A DNA stretch of 64,000 nt from Streptacidiphilus jeojiense (GTDB lineage: Bacteria; Actinomycetota; Actinomycetes; Streptomycetales; Streptomycetaceae): assembly GCF_000719095.1 (NCBI RefSeq), contig NZ_JOEH01000001.1, forward strand, positions 394,326 to 458,325. The letters run 5' to 3'. The notes beneath the pieces were generated by a model that saw only the letters and a list, made by a program, of their open reading frames with translations, made no database searches and was not told the DNA's origin. A program made the position numbers and the translations under genes. Positions 1 through 8,200 of the stretch are shown piece after piece. The number at the start of each line of letters is the position of its first letter. Position 1 is the first letter of the stretch.

Positions 1-1
1 G

Positions 2-415
2 GCCGCCGCCGTCCTGAACAACATCAAGCGCGGCTGGACGATCACCCCGGTGGTCGCGGCGACGCGCCAGCAGGACGCGGTGCACCGCGCCGTGGGCCGC
101 CCGGGCATCGTGCTGGTCGGCGAGGGCAACATCAACCGGCTGCGTCCGATGATGGCCGCCGAGAAGCGGAAGATGAGCCGGGTCGTCGGCGAGGTGCCGG
201 TGATCGACATCATCGTCGGCGACGAAGAGGGCCAGATCCCGCTGAAGAAGCTCCAGCTGCACCTGACCCGGATGTCCCGGACGCTCCCCGCGTCGCAGGT
301 CACCCAGATCAACGACCGGCTGCGGGCGATGGGCGACCTGATGACCAACGCCCCGATCCCCAAGGGTCCGCTGCCCAAGGGCGTACGGATGCCCAAGGGC
401 GGCCGGCCGCGCTGA
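2..415 (+). CDS. DUF4191 family membrane protein, C-terminal part
   Basis: The 5' end lies outside the window; the open frame runs from base 2 and ends in TGA. The visible 137 residues are the soluble C-terminal tail: a nucleotide-free, basic region ending in a Lys/Pro/Gly-rich repeat (PKGPLPKG, MPKGGRPR). This tail is typical of the DUF4191 integral membrane proteins that sit between lipA and glnA in Streptomyces. No catalytic motif is visible and the function is unknown. It converges on the RDD gene through a strong hairpin. Family assignment rests on the tail and on the neighbourhood (RDD, glnA), so it is good but not certain. Confidence 0.75.
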   Translation, partial: AAAVLNNIKRGWTITPVVAATRQQDAVHRAVGRPGIVLVGEGNINRLRPMMAAEKRKMSRVVGEVPVIDIIVGDEEGQIPLKKLQLHLTRMSRTLPASQVTQINDRLRAMGDLMTNAPIPKGPLPKGVRMPKGGRPR

Positions 416-457
416 GCGCCCGACCGGGAACCGCAGCAGCACCCACAGATACGTAGA

Positions 458-504
458 ACGGCCCCGGCCGCGCCCCCACTCGGTGGGGGCGCGGCCGGGG
501 CCGT
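458..504. terminator. Bidirectional terminator hairpin between convergent DUF4191 and RDD genes
   Basis: A perfect 22-bp GC-rich stem (458-479 with 483-504) and a 3-nt loop lie between two convergent genes. There is no long T run, as is usual for streptomycete terminators. Confidence 0.85.
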
Positions 505-541
505 CGTCCTTCACGCCATCACGCTCTGCAGGTCGGATCTG

Positions 542-1012
542 CTACATCCGCACCTCGACCGTGCCCACGGCCCGGTCATGCATCCCGCGGCCGTCCCGGT
601 CCCAGACCACCGCGGGGATGGCCAGCAGCAGCAGGAAGGTGCGCAGCGCCACCTGGCCCAGCGAGGCCCGGCCACCGTCCAGCCGGACCACGCGCAGGCC
701 GAGCAGCCGCTTGCCGGGGCTGCTGCCGATGGTGCCGACGGTGAGCAGGCTCAGTACGAAGAACACGAACATCGCCCAGTAGTTGGCGAGCACCGTGTTG
801 CCGTGCGCGACCAGCCCGTAGGAGATGAGCGCGCACAGCCACCAGTCGATGACGACCGCGGCGAGGCGGCGCCCGGTCGAGGCGAGCGATCCGCTGCCCT
901 GCTCGGGCAGCCCCAACCGCTGGCCCCGGTACGCCCCCGCGCCGTCCACCGGCGAGCCGCCGACCTGAGGGCCCTCGATCCACGATCCGATGACTTTTCT
1001 GCTGTCTTCCAC
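542..1012 (-). CDS. RDD family membrane protein
   Basis: A 156-residue protein with an RDD-domain pattern: a first helix beginning ...STGRRLAAVVIDWWLC (the R-x3-D signature after a short cytosolic N-terminus), a second hydrophobic segment near residues 72-95, the G-S-S-P-G-K-R-L motif, and a last segment near 125-140. RDD proteins are small integral membrane proteins of uncertain function; some are proposed to transport ions or small osmolytes. The start is GTG with only a weak ribosome-binding site, so the exact N-terminus is uncertain. It is divergent from glnA and its upstream region carries a DasR-like palindrome. Confidence 0.85.
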   Translation of the reverse strand: MEDSRKVIGSWIEGPQVGGSPVDGAGAYRGQRLGLPEQGSGSLASTGRRLAAVVIDWWLCALISYGLVAHGNTVLANYWAMFVFFVLSLLTVGTIGSSPGKRLLGLRVVRLDGGRASLGQVALRTFLLLLAIPAVVWDRDGRGMHDRAVGTVEVRM

Positions 1013-1080
1013 AACGCCACAGTATCCGCCCGAGCTCTACCGAATTGCGCCCGGGTGCCGGTTTCCCGAGGAGCCGGTCG

Positions 1081-1096
1081 AGTGGTCTAGTCCACT
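1081..1096. promoter_or_regulatory. DasR-responsive-element-like palindrome
   Basis: The 16-mer AGTGGTCTAGTCCACT differs at one base from a perfect match to the known DasR dre consensus, A(C/G)TGGTCTAGACCA(G/C)T. It lies 69 bp upstream of the RDD start and about 100 bp upstream of the GlnR boxes of glnA. Binding is inferred from the motif only. Confidence 0.5.
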
Positions 1097-1181
1097 CCCC
1101 AACGAGTGAACCCCTGCTCTCGGCGCCGTTCCGGCCGAACCCAGGAACCACAAGGCTTTTCTCCTCCTTGACCTGCTGCGG

Positions 1182-1219
1182 TTAACATCCACGAAACATA
1201 CGAGTCACAAGCGAGAAAC
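1182..1219 (+). promoter_or_regulatory. GlnR double box of glnA
   Basis: The sequence reads TTAAC-n6-GAAAC-n6-GTCAC-n6-GAAAC with all three spacers exactly 6 nt. This matches the established Streptomyces GlnR motif gTnAC-n6-GaAAC in tandem. It lies 107 bp upstream of the glnA start, as expected for nitrogen-dependent activation by GlnR. Confidence 0.9.
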
Positions 1220-1325
1220 GGCCTGTTCCTATCGTGGCCACACCGGTACCGCCGGCGGGACCGGCGGCCGGCCGTGACGCCAACCGAGCTGCAACCCTGG
1301 CGCTTGCCGGGCCCGAGGAGGATGG

Positions 1326-2741
1326 ATGTTCAACAACGCCGACGAGGTGTCCCGCTACATCTCGGAGAACGACGTCAAGTTCGTCGACGTCAGGTTCTGC
1401 GATCTCCCGGGCGTGATGCAGCACTTCACCGTTCCGGCCGGGTCCTTCGACCCCGCCGAGACGCTGATGTTCGACGGCTCGTCGATCCGCGGCTTCCAGG
1501 CGATCCACGAGTCCGACATGGCCCTGATCCCGGACCTGAGCACGGCCCGGCTCGACGCCTTCCGCAAGGACTCCACCCTCAACATCAACTTCTTCATCCA
1601 CGACCCGATCACCGGCGAGCAGTACAGCCGCGACCCGCGCAACGTGGCCAAGAAGGCCGAGGCCTACCTGGCCTCCTCCGGCATCGCCGACACCGCCTAC
1701 TTCGGTCCCGAGGCCGAGTTCTACGTCTTCGACGACGTCCGCTTCGAGACCAAGCAGAACAAGTCCTTCTACGAGATCGACTCCGTGGCCGGCGCCTGGA
1801 ACACCGGTCGCGTCGAGGAGGGCGGCAACCGCGGCTACAAGGTCCGCTACAAGGGCGGCTACTTCCCGGCCCCGCCGGTGGACCACTTCGCCGACCTGCG
1901 CGCCGAGATGTCGCTGGAGCTGGAGGCCTCCGGGCTGACCGTGGAGCGCCAGCACCACGAGGTCGGCACGGCCGGCCAGGCCGAGATCAACTACAAGTTC
2001 AACACCCTGCTGGCCGCCGCCGACGACTTGATGCTGTTCAAGTACATCATCAAGAACGTCGCCTGGCGGAACGGCAAGACCGCGACCTTCATGCCCAAGC
2101 CGATCTTCGGCGACAACGGCTCCGGCATGCACTGCCACCAGTCGCTGTGGAGCGACGGCTCCCCGCTCTTCTACGACGAGCAGGGCTACGCCGGCCTCTC
2201 CGACATGGCCCGCTACTACATCGGCGGCCTGCTCAAGCACGCCCCGTCGCTGCTGGCCTTCACCAACCCGACGGTGAACTCCTACCACCGCCTGGTCCCC
2301 GGCTTCGAGGCCCCGGTCAACCTGGTCTACTCGCAGCGCAACCGCTCCGCGGCGATCCGCATCCCGATCACCGGCGCCAACGCCAAGGCCAAGCGCATCG
2401 AGTTCCGCGCGCCCGACCCGTCCTCCAACCCCTACCTCGCCTTCTCGGCGATGCTGATGGCGGGCCTGGACGGCATCAAGAACAAGGTCGAGCCGCTGGA
2501 GCCGGTCGACAAGGACCTCTACGAGCTCGCCCCCGACGAGCACGCCTCGGTCCCCCAGGTCCCCGCCACCCTCCCGGCCGTCCTGAACGCCCTGGAGGCC
2601 GACCACGACTACCTCCTCGCCGGCGGCGTCTTCACCCCGGACCTGATCGAGACCTGGATCGACTACAAGCGCACCAACGAAATCCTCCCGGTCTCCCTCC
2701 GCCCCCACCCGCACGAGTTCGAGCTCTACTTCGACATCTAA
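1326..2741 (+). CDS. glnA: Type I glutamine synthetase (GlnA)
   Basis: A 471-residue glutamine synthetase of standard GSI-beta length. It makes glutamine from glutamate, ammonium and ATP in the cytosol as a dodecamer. Visible signatures are [11 protein letters not shown] near residues 51-61, the metal-binding stretch [12 protein letters not shown] near 128-139, and the ATP/glutamate region [16 protein letters not shown] near 258-273. The arginine loop NRSAAIRIP is near 339-347. The adenylylation site is DLYELAPDE with Tyr399, so the enzyme is expected to be a substrate of GlnE, whose gene is 45 kb away. ATG follows a GAGGA ribosome-binding site. GlnR boxes lie upstream and a strong hairpin follows. 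Confidence 0.98.
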   Translation: MFNNADEVSRYISENDVKFVDVRFCDLPGVMQHFTVPAGSFDPAETLMFDGSSIRGFQAIHESDMALIPDLSTARLDAFRKDSTLNINFFIHDPITGEQYSRDPRNVAKKAEAYLASSGIADTAYFGPEAEFYVFDDVRFETKQNKSFYEIDSVAGAWNTGRVEEGGNRGYKVRYKGGYFPAPPVDHFADLRAEMSLELEASGLTVERQHHEVGTAGQAEINYKFNTLLAAADDLMLFKYIIKNVAWRNGKTATFMPKPIFGDNGSGMHCHQSLWSDGSPLFYDEQGYAGLSDMARYYIGGLLKHAPSLLAFTNPTVNSYHRLVPGFEAPVNLVYSQRNRSAAIRIPITGANAKAKRIEFRAPDPSSNPYLAFSAMLMAGLDGIKNKVEPLEPVDKDLYELAPDEHASVPQVPATLPAVLNALEADHDYLLAGGVFTPDLIETWIDYKRTNEILPVSLRPHPHEFELYFDI

Positions 2742-2774
2742 AGGGCCCTGACCTGGAGTGTTTGAAGCAGGTAC

Positions 2775-2823
2775 GACGGCGTCGCTGCAGACCGTGAAGT
2801 TTTCGGCCTGCAGCGACGCCGTC
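2775..2823 (+). terminator. Terminator of glnA
   Basis: A perfect 16-bp stem (2775-2790 with 2808-2823) with a 17-nt loop is followed by TTT, 33 bp after the glnA stop. Confidence 0.85.
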
Positions 2824-2945
2824 TTTCCAGCCCTCGGGCGGGCAGCCGTTGCGGTTGCGTTCGAGTCCACTCTCAGGTGTTGACTGGTGGGACGAGTACC
2901 GCGACGTGTCGACCGCGCGGATGACGAGTTTCCGAGGAGCACAGC

Positions 2946-3770
2946 ATGGCGCAGAAGATCTGGTTCATCACCGGTGCCTCCCGCGGCTTCGGCAGGGAGT
3001 GGGCGATCGCCGCGCTCGAACGCGGCGACTCGGTGGCCGCGACCGCGCGTGACCTCTCCGCGCTGGACGACCTCGGCGAGAAGTACGGAGACCGACTTCT
3101 GCCGCTGCGTCTCGACGTGACGGACCGTGACGCCGACTTCGCCGCCGTACAGCAGGCGCACGAGCGGTTCGGCCGCCTGGACGTGGTGGTCAACAACGCC
3201 GGTTACGGCCACTTCGGCCTGGTCGAGGAACTCACCGAGGCCGAGGCACGGGCGCAACTGGAGACCAACCTGTTCGGCGCCCTGTGGGTCACGCAGGCTG
3301 CGCTGCCGTTCCTGCGTGAGCAGGGCAGCGGCCACATTCTCCAGGTCTCCTCCATCGGCGGCATCAGTGCCTTCCCGCTGGTCGGGATCTACCACGCGTC
3401 CAAGTGGGCGCTCGAAGGCATGAGCCAGGCGCTGGCGCAGGAGGTGGCGCCGTTCGGCGTCAAGGTCACGCTGATCGAGCCGGGTGGGTTCGCCACCGAC
3501 TGGGCGGGGTCCTCGTCGAGCACGTCCCAGCCGTTGCCCGCGTACGCCGACTTCCACAAGGAGGTGCAGGAGCAGCGCCGCAAGCGCGTCGGCACGCCGG
3601 GCGACCCGACCGCGTCGGCCGCAGCCGTGCTGAAGATCGTCGATGCCGACGAGCCGCCACTGCGCTGCTTCCTCGGTACGGCGCCGCTGGGCATCGCCAA
3701 GGCCGACTACGAGCAGCGTCTCGCGACGTGGGAGGCATGGCAGCCAGTGGCAGAGCTGGCACAGGGCTGA
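2946..3770 (+). CDS. SDR family NAD(P)-dependent oxidoreductase
   Basis: A 274-residue classical short-chain dehydrogenase/reductase. The Rossmann cofactor motif TGASRGFG is at residues 9-16, NNAGYGHFG follows the fourth strand, and the catalytic Ser and the YHASK tetrad (Tyr/Lys) are present. The region after the active site (EPGGFATDW) is usual for the family. It resembles the broad group of oxidoreductases annotated as SDRs acting on unidentified carbonyl substrates. ATG follows GAGGAGCACAGC. It stands alone between the glnA terminator and a convergent MFS gene, so context does not reveal the substrate. Confidence 0.92.
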   Translation: MAQKIWFITGASRGFGREWAIAALERGDSVAATARDLSALDDLGEKYGDRLLPLRLDVTDRDADFAAVQQAHERFGRLDVVVNNAGYGHFGLVEELTEAEARAQLETNLFGALWVTQAALPFLREQGSGHILQVSSIGGISAFPLVGIYHASKWALEGMSQALAQEVAPFGVKVTLIEPGGFATDWAGSSSSTSQPLPAYADFHKEVQEQRRKRVGTPGDPTASAAAVLKIVDADEPPLRCFLGTAPLGIAKADYEQRLATWEAWQPVAELAQG

Positions 3771-3837
3771 GCCGGGGACACCGCAGGTCAGCTGGTCGTC
3801 CGCACGGACGTTCCCCGGCGCCGTCACGAGTCGCTGG

Positions 3838-5082
3838 TCACGAGTCGCTGGGGACCAGTTCCGGCCGCGGCTGCGCTGCGGGCTCGCGGCGGGGAAGGAG
3901 GAGCGGGGTGGCCAGGATAAGCAGTCCTGCCACCGCGAGGCCGGTGCGCGGGCCGGTGGCGTCGGCGAGCAGCCCGGCGAGTGCGGTGAGGACGGCGATG
4001 GACGCCTGTTGGCCGATGGACCAGGCCGACAGGGTGCGGGCGACCAGGTGCTTGGGGGTGTGTTCGAGCCGGTAGGTGGCGAGGACCGGGGTGTACAGGC
4101 TCATGTTGATGATGATCGCCAGTTCGACCGCTATCACGGTGAGCAGGCCGACGATGCCGGGACGGACGAAGACCAGGCCGATCAGCCAGATCGCGCGCAG
4201 GGTGCCGACGGTCCGGAAGACCGCCTGCCGGCCGTAGCGGGCCACGACGCGGCGGGCCAGCCGGGAGCCGATGAGTCCGCCGAGGCAGGGGACGGCGAAG
4301 GCGAGGCCGTACTGCCAGGGCGGGAAGCCGAGTTGGCGCAGCAGGAGCACGGACAGCAGCGGCTCGGTGGCCATGATCAGCCCGCCGACGAGCAGGTTGT
4401 TGAGGTAGAGCGCCCGCAGACCGGGATGGCCCAGGATGTGGCGCCAGCCGTCGAGCAGGGCGCCCGCCCGGGTCGGGCCCGGGCCCGCCGGTTGCGGTGC
4501 TTCCTCCTGGTCGCGGATCGCGGTGACGCCCAGCGCGGAGAACAGGTAGCTGAGCGCGTCGGCCACCACCGTGGTGACCGGTCCGAACAGGCCGATCGCC
4601 GCCCCGCCCAGCGGCGGCCCGACCGCGATGGAGCTCCAGTTCGTGGACTCGAACCGGGCGTTGGCGACCAGCAGGTCGTCCGGCCGGACCAGGGACTTGA
4701 GGTAACTGCCGCTGGCGGCGTTGAAGGCGATCTTGGCCGCGGCGATCACGGCCGAGACCACCAGCAACTGGACGAACCCGAGCCGGCCGAAGGCATAGGC
4801 GACCGGGATCGTCGCCATGGCCGCGAACCGGGTCAGGTCCATGGCGATCATGACCGGGCGTTTGCGCCGGAACTCCACCCACGGCGCGAGCGGAACCGCG
4901 ATCAGCGCACCCACCGCGGGCCCCACCGCGGAAAGTGCGGACACCTCGGCGGGGCCGGCGTGCAGCACCAGCACGGCGATCAGCGGAAACGCGCCGAACC
5001 CCAGTCCAGACCCATAGGCGCTGACCGCGTACGCCGCCCAGAGCCAGCCGAACTGCCGCCCCAACGGTCTCCTGCCCAGCAT
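3838..5082 (-). CDS. MFS transporter
   Basis: A 414-residue major facilitator with about 12 hydrophobic segments and a cytoplasmic central loop (near residues 190-215). The basic inter-helix motif E-F-R-R-K-R-P-V after TM2 corresponds to MFS motif A. It resembles the enterobactin-exporter/EntS-like MFS group (MFS_3), so drug or metabolite efflux is the best guess. The start chosen is ATG at 5082, which follows AGGAGGGG at good spacing. An in-frame upstream GTG would add 38 Ser/Cys-rich residues with no membrane character. The gene end carries a 14-bp direct duplication (TCACGAGTCGCTGG twice). It converges with the SDR gene. Confidence 0.88.
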   Translation of the reverse strand: MLGRRPLGRQFGWLWAAYAVSAYGSGLGFGAFPLIAVLVLHAGPAEVSALSAVGPAVGALIAVPLAPWVEFRRKRPVMIAMDLTRFAAMATIPVAYAFGRLGFVQLLVVSAVIAAAKIAFNAASGSYLKSLVRPDDLLVANARFESTNWSSIAVGPPLGGAAIGLFGPVTTVVADALSYLFSALGVTAIRDQEEAPQPAGPGPTRAGALLDGWRHILGHPGLRALYLNNLLVGGLIMATEPLLSVLLLRQLGFPPWQYGLAFAVPCLGGLIGSRLARRVVARYGRQAVFRTVGTLRAIWLIGLVFVRPGIVGLLTVIAVELAIIINMSLYTPVLATYRLEHTPKHLVARTLSAWSIGQQASIAVLTALAGLLADATGPRTGLAVAGLLILATPLLLPRREPAAQPRPELVPSDS

Positions 5083-5245
5083 GGTCAGCGCCCCTCCTGA
5101 TGCCTCACCCGAAACAGACCGAAGTTGATCGGTGAGAGCTAACCGACTGGCACCGCCGCAGGTCAAACAACTCCGCTGCCCCCGATCCACAACCATCCGT
5201 TGTCCGCGGAGGTGACTCGGCGCGGATCCGGAACCCGGGGAACCC

Positions 5246-6328
5246 CTACGCCAACTGATCGGCCGGGTGCGGGTCGGCCGGGGCCGGGCGGTCCGCGAGG
5301 AGGTCGCGGACCCTGGGGATCACCTCGCGGCCGTACAGGTCGATGGAGGCGGCGCGGTGCTCCAGCGGGAGTCGTCCGATGTCGTACTTGAGGTCGAAGC
5401 GGCTCAGGCCCAGCGCGCGGACACTGGTGGCGATCTTCTGGGCGACCGTCTCCGGCGATCCCACGAAGAGGGCTCCCTCCGCGATCTCCTCCTCGTAGCG
5501 GCGGAGGGAGGGCGGCGCGAAGCCGCGCTCCTTGGAGGCCGCGTCCATGACCGCCTTCCAGTGCGGCCAGTAGGCGGACCTCGCCTCCTCGTCGGTGCCG
5601 GCCACCAGCCCGAGCGAGTGCATCCCCACCGGCAGCCGCGGACGCTCGAACTGGTCGAGCGCCCGCTGGTAGAGGTCGACGTGGCCTGCGAACCGGCTCG
5701 GGTTGCCGCCGATGACGGCGATCATCAGCGGCAGGCCGAAGTAGGCGGCCCGGACCACCGACTCCGGCGTGCCGCCCACGCCGACCCAGACCGGGATGCC
5801 GTCGGCACCGACGGCCGGGTGCACCCGCTGGTCGACCAGGGCGGAGCGGACGGTGCCGGACCAGGTGACCGGCTGGTCCCGGAGCAGGTGCAGCAGCAGG
5901 TCGAGCTTCTCCTCGAACAACGTGTCGTAGTCGGCGAGGTCGAATCCGAACAGCGGGAACGACTCCGTCGAGGAGGCCCGCCCGACGATGAGCTGCGCCC
6001 GGCCCTTCGACGCCGCGTCCAGGGTCGCGAACTCGGCGTACAGCCGCACCGGATCCTGGGTGCTCAGCACGGTCACCGACGTGCCCAGCCGGATGCGTTC
6101 GGTCCGGCCGGCGATCGCCGCGAGGATGACCGGGCCGGCCGAGTCCACGTGCTGGTCCCGGTAGTGCTCGCCGATGTTGTACGAGTCGATGCCGACCGAC
6201 TCGGCGAGCACCGCTTCGTCGATCATCAGCCGCACGGTCTCGGCATCGGTCAGCAGCCGTCCGGAGGAATCCGCACTCACCTCGCCGAACGAGTCCAGCC
6301 CGAATTCGATCTCCTGGGTCTTCTCCAT
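5246..6328 (-). CDS. LLM class flavin-dependent oxidoreductase
   Basis: A 360-residue luciferase-like monooxygenase (bacterial luciferase TIM barrel, F420 or FMN dependent). Visible features are IEFGLDSFGE at the N-terminus, YNIGEHYRDQHV (the substrate/cofactor loop with the EH pair), IRLGTSVTVLSTQDPVR, IVGRASSTESFPLFG, and the later IPVWVGVGGTPESV strand. The C-terminal third (LFVGSPETVAQKI) is characteristic of the LLM family. ATG follows GGAGG. It is divergent from a TetR gene across a 96-bp gap that contains a palindrome, so local repression is likely. The substrate is unknown. Confidence 0.92.
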   Translation of the reverse strand: MEKTQEIEFGLDSFGEVSADSSGRLLTDAETVRLMIDEAVLAESVGIDSYNIGEHYRDQHVDSAGPVILAAIAGRTERIRLGTSVTVLSTQDPVRLYAEFATLDAASKGRAQLIVGRASSTESFPLFGFDLADYDTLFEEKLDLLLHLLRDQPVTWSGTVRSALVDQRVHPAVGADGIPVWVGVGGTPESVVRAAYFGLPLMIAVIGGNPSRFAGHVDLYQRALDQFERPRLPVGMHSLGLVAGTDEEARSAYWPHWKAVMDAASKERGFAPPSLRRYEEEIAEGALFVGSPETVAQKIATSVRALGLSRFDLKYDIGRLPLEHRAASIDLYGREVIPRVRDLLADRPAPADPHPADQLA

Positions 6329-6369
6329 CACTGCCTCCAGGTCGGTGTCGGCGTCGCCGCCGCCTTGTG

Positions 6370-6393
6370 CGGGGATAAACGGACTTTACCCCG
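6370..6393. promoter_or_regulatory. Candidate TetR operator between LLM oxidoreductase and TetR gene
   Basis: An imperfect palindrome, CGGGGATAAA...CTTTACCCCG, lies in the divergent intergenic region. The arms match apart from a one-base bulge. Its position suggests control of both genes by the neighbouring TetR protein. Confidence 0.45.
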
Positions 6394-6424
6394 CTTACTA
6401 TTCCGGCCGGGTAGGGTGAGGCCC

Positions 6425-7039
6425 GTGGACGGACCCCTGTTGCCCCTGGGCGTGCCGCGCGCCGAACGCGCCGACGCCGCACGGAACCGGCTGCACCTGC
6501 TGGCCACCGCCCGCGAGATGCTCGCCGAGGACGGCGCGGACCGGCTCACCATGGACGGACTGGCCGAACGGGCCGGGCTGGGCAAGGGGACGGTGTTCCG
6601 CCGGTTCGGCACCCGCGCCGGCATCTTCCAGGCCCTGCTGGACGACGAGGAGCAGCAGTTCCAGCAACAAGTCCTGTCCGGTCCACCGCCGTTGGGTCCC
6701 GACGCCGACGCCCTGGACCGGCTGGTGGCCTACGGCCGGGCCCGGATCGGCTTCCTGTTCGCGCATCGCGACATCGCCCGGGCCGCCCTGGACGGCAGCC
6801 AGGCCGTCCCGGCCGGCACCGAGACGCCGCTGTCCCGGATGCACATCCGGATGCTGCTCGGGCAGATCCGGCTCGGCGCCGTCGATCCCGACATCCTGGC
6901 CGTCCAGCTCACCGCCGCCCTGGACGGCCCGCTGCTGCTCCACCTGTCCGCCGACGACCTCGCCGTGGACGCACCACGAATGGAGACCCGGCTCGTGCAG
7001 GGGTGGCAGAGCCTCGTGCACCGCGCCTGCCGGCCGTGA
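6425..7039 (+). CDS. TetR/AcrR family transcriptional regulator
   Basis: A 204-residue TetR regulator. The N-terminal helix-turn-helix spans about residues 20-65 (ATAREMLAEDG, then MDGLAERAGLGKGTVFRRFG); the rest is the ligand-binding/dimerisation domain. The start is GTG at 6425 behind AGGGTGAG; upstream in-frame codons have no regulator homology. It is divergent from the LLM oxidoreductase and presumably controls it and itself through the intergenic palindrome. Confidence 0.9.
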   Translation: MDGPLLPLGVPRAERADAARNRLHLLATAREMLAEDGADRLTMDGLAERAGLGKGTVFRRFGTRAGIFQALLDDEEQQFQQQVLSGPPPLGPDADALDRLVAYGRARIGFLFAHRDIARAALDGSQAVPAGTETPLSRMHIRMLLGQIRLGAVDPDILAVQLTAALDGPLLLHLSADDLAVDAPRMETRLVQGWQSLVHRACRP

Positions 7040-7157
7040 CCGGCATAGGACCGACCAGACCCCGACCAGACCCAGACCCGGCAGAGGCCCGGCAGGGCCG
7101 ACACTGCGGCCCGGCACTCCGCATGCGGCGGCCACTGCGGGCGCTTAGCCTACGGTC

Positions 7158-8183
7158 ATGAGCAGCAGCGAGGCGTTCGTCACCGTCGCCGGGCGTGAGG
7201 TGCGCATCTCCTCGCCGGAGCGGGTCTGCTATCCGGCCGTCGGGGTCACCAAGCTCGACCTCGCCGAGTACTACGTCGCCGTCGCCGAAGGGCTGTTGCG
7301 CTCGCTCGCCGGACGCCCGATGGCGCTGCACCGCTTCCCCGGCGGCCTGGACGGCGGCAGCTCGTTCTACACGAAACACGCGCCCAAGGGCGTTCCCGAC
7401 TGGGTGCAGACGGCCGAGGTGACCTTCCCGAGCGGCCGTACCGGCCGTGAGGTGTGCGTGACCGAGCCGGCGACGGCGCTGTGGGCGGTGCAGATGAACG
7501 CCCTGGAACTGCATCCCTGGCCGGTGCGCCGCGAGGACACCGACCACCCCGACGAGCTGCGGCTGGACCTCGACCCGCAGCCCGGCACCGGCTTCGCCGA
7601 GGCGGTCGAGGCCGCCACCGAGGCCGAGGCGCTGCTCACCGAGCTCGGCATGGTGCCCTTCGTGAAGACCTCCGGCGGGCGCGGCCTGCATGTGCTGGTC
7701 CGGATCGAACCGCGCTGGTCGTTCGTCGAGACGCGGCGCGCGGTCATCGCCCTCGCCCGCGAACTGGAGCGCCGCCGCCCCGAGCTGTTCACCACCTCCT
7801 GGTGGAAGGAGGAGCGCGGCGAGCGGATCTTCGCCGACTTCAACCAGATGGCCCGGGACCGGATGCTCGCCGCCGCCTACTCCACCCGCGCCACCCCGGA
7901 GGCCACGGTCTCGATGCCGGTGCGCTGGACCGAGCTCGCCGACGTCGCCCCCGAGGACTTCACCGTGCGCACCGTCCCCGCGCTGCTCGCCGAACGCGGC
8001 GACGCGCACGAGTCCCTCGACGAGGCGCCGGCCACCCTGGACGCGCTGCTGGAGATGGCCGATCGGGACGAGCACGACCGCGGGCTCGGCGATCTGCCCT
8101 ATCCGCCCGACTTCCCGAAGATGCCCGGCGAACCCAAGCGCGTCCAGCCGTCCAAGGCCCGCCACGACGCGGACCAGGGGTAG
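7158..8183 (+). CDS. LigD-type DNA polymerase/primase (NHEJ PolDom)
   Basis: A 341-residue stand-alone polymerase of the archaeo-eukaryotic primase superfamily, as in the LigD PolDom that fills gaps and adds ribonucleotides during non-homologous end joining. Family marks are KLDLAEYYVAVA, LHRFPGGLDG, the metal-binding pair in LRLDLDPQPGTGF, KTSGGRGLHVLV (catalytic His), and DFNQMARDRM near the C-terminus. ATG follows a weak ribosome-binding site, GGTC. It converges, with an 17-bp gap, on an ATP-dependent DNA ligase that is its usual functional partner. No Ku gene lies in the window. Confidence 0.93.
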   Translation: MSSSEAFVTVAGREVRISSPERVCYPAVGVTKLDLAEYYVAVAEGLLRSLAGRPMALHRFPGGLDGGSSFYTKHAPKGVPDWVQTAEVTFPSGRTGREVCVTEPATALWAVQMNALELHPWPVRREDTDHPDELRLDLDPQPGTGFAEAVEAATEAEALLTELGMVPFVKTSGGRGLHVLVRIEPRWSFVETRRAVIALARELERRRPELFTTSWWKEERGERIFADFNQMARDRMLAAAYSTRATPEATVSMPVRWTELADVAPEDFTVRTVPALLAERGDAHESLDEAPATLDALLEMADRDEHDRGLGDLPYPPDFPKMPGEPKRVQPSKARHDADQG

Positions 8184-8200
8184 CGGATAGGGGTAGCGGA

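Noticed and set aside
1182..3827. 881-residue minus-strand frame across glnA
   Set aside because: Antisense shadow of glnA and the SDR gene with low-complexity Val/Gly/Arg composition.
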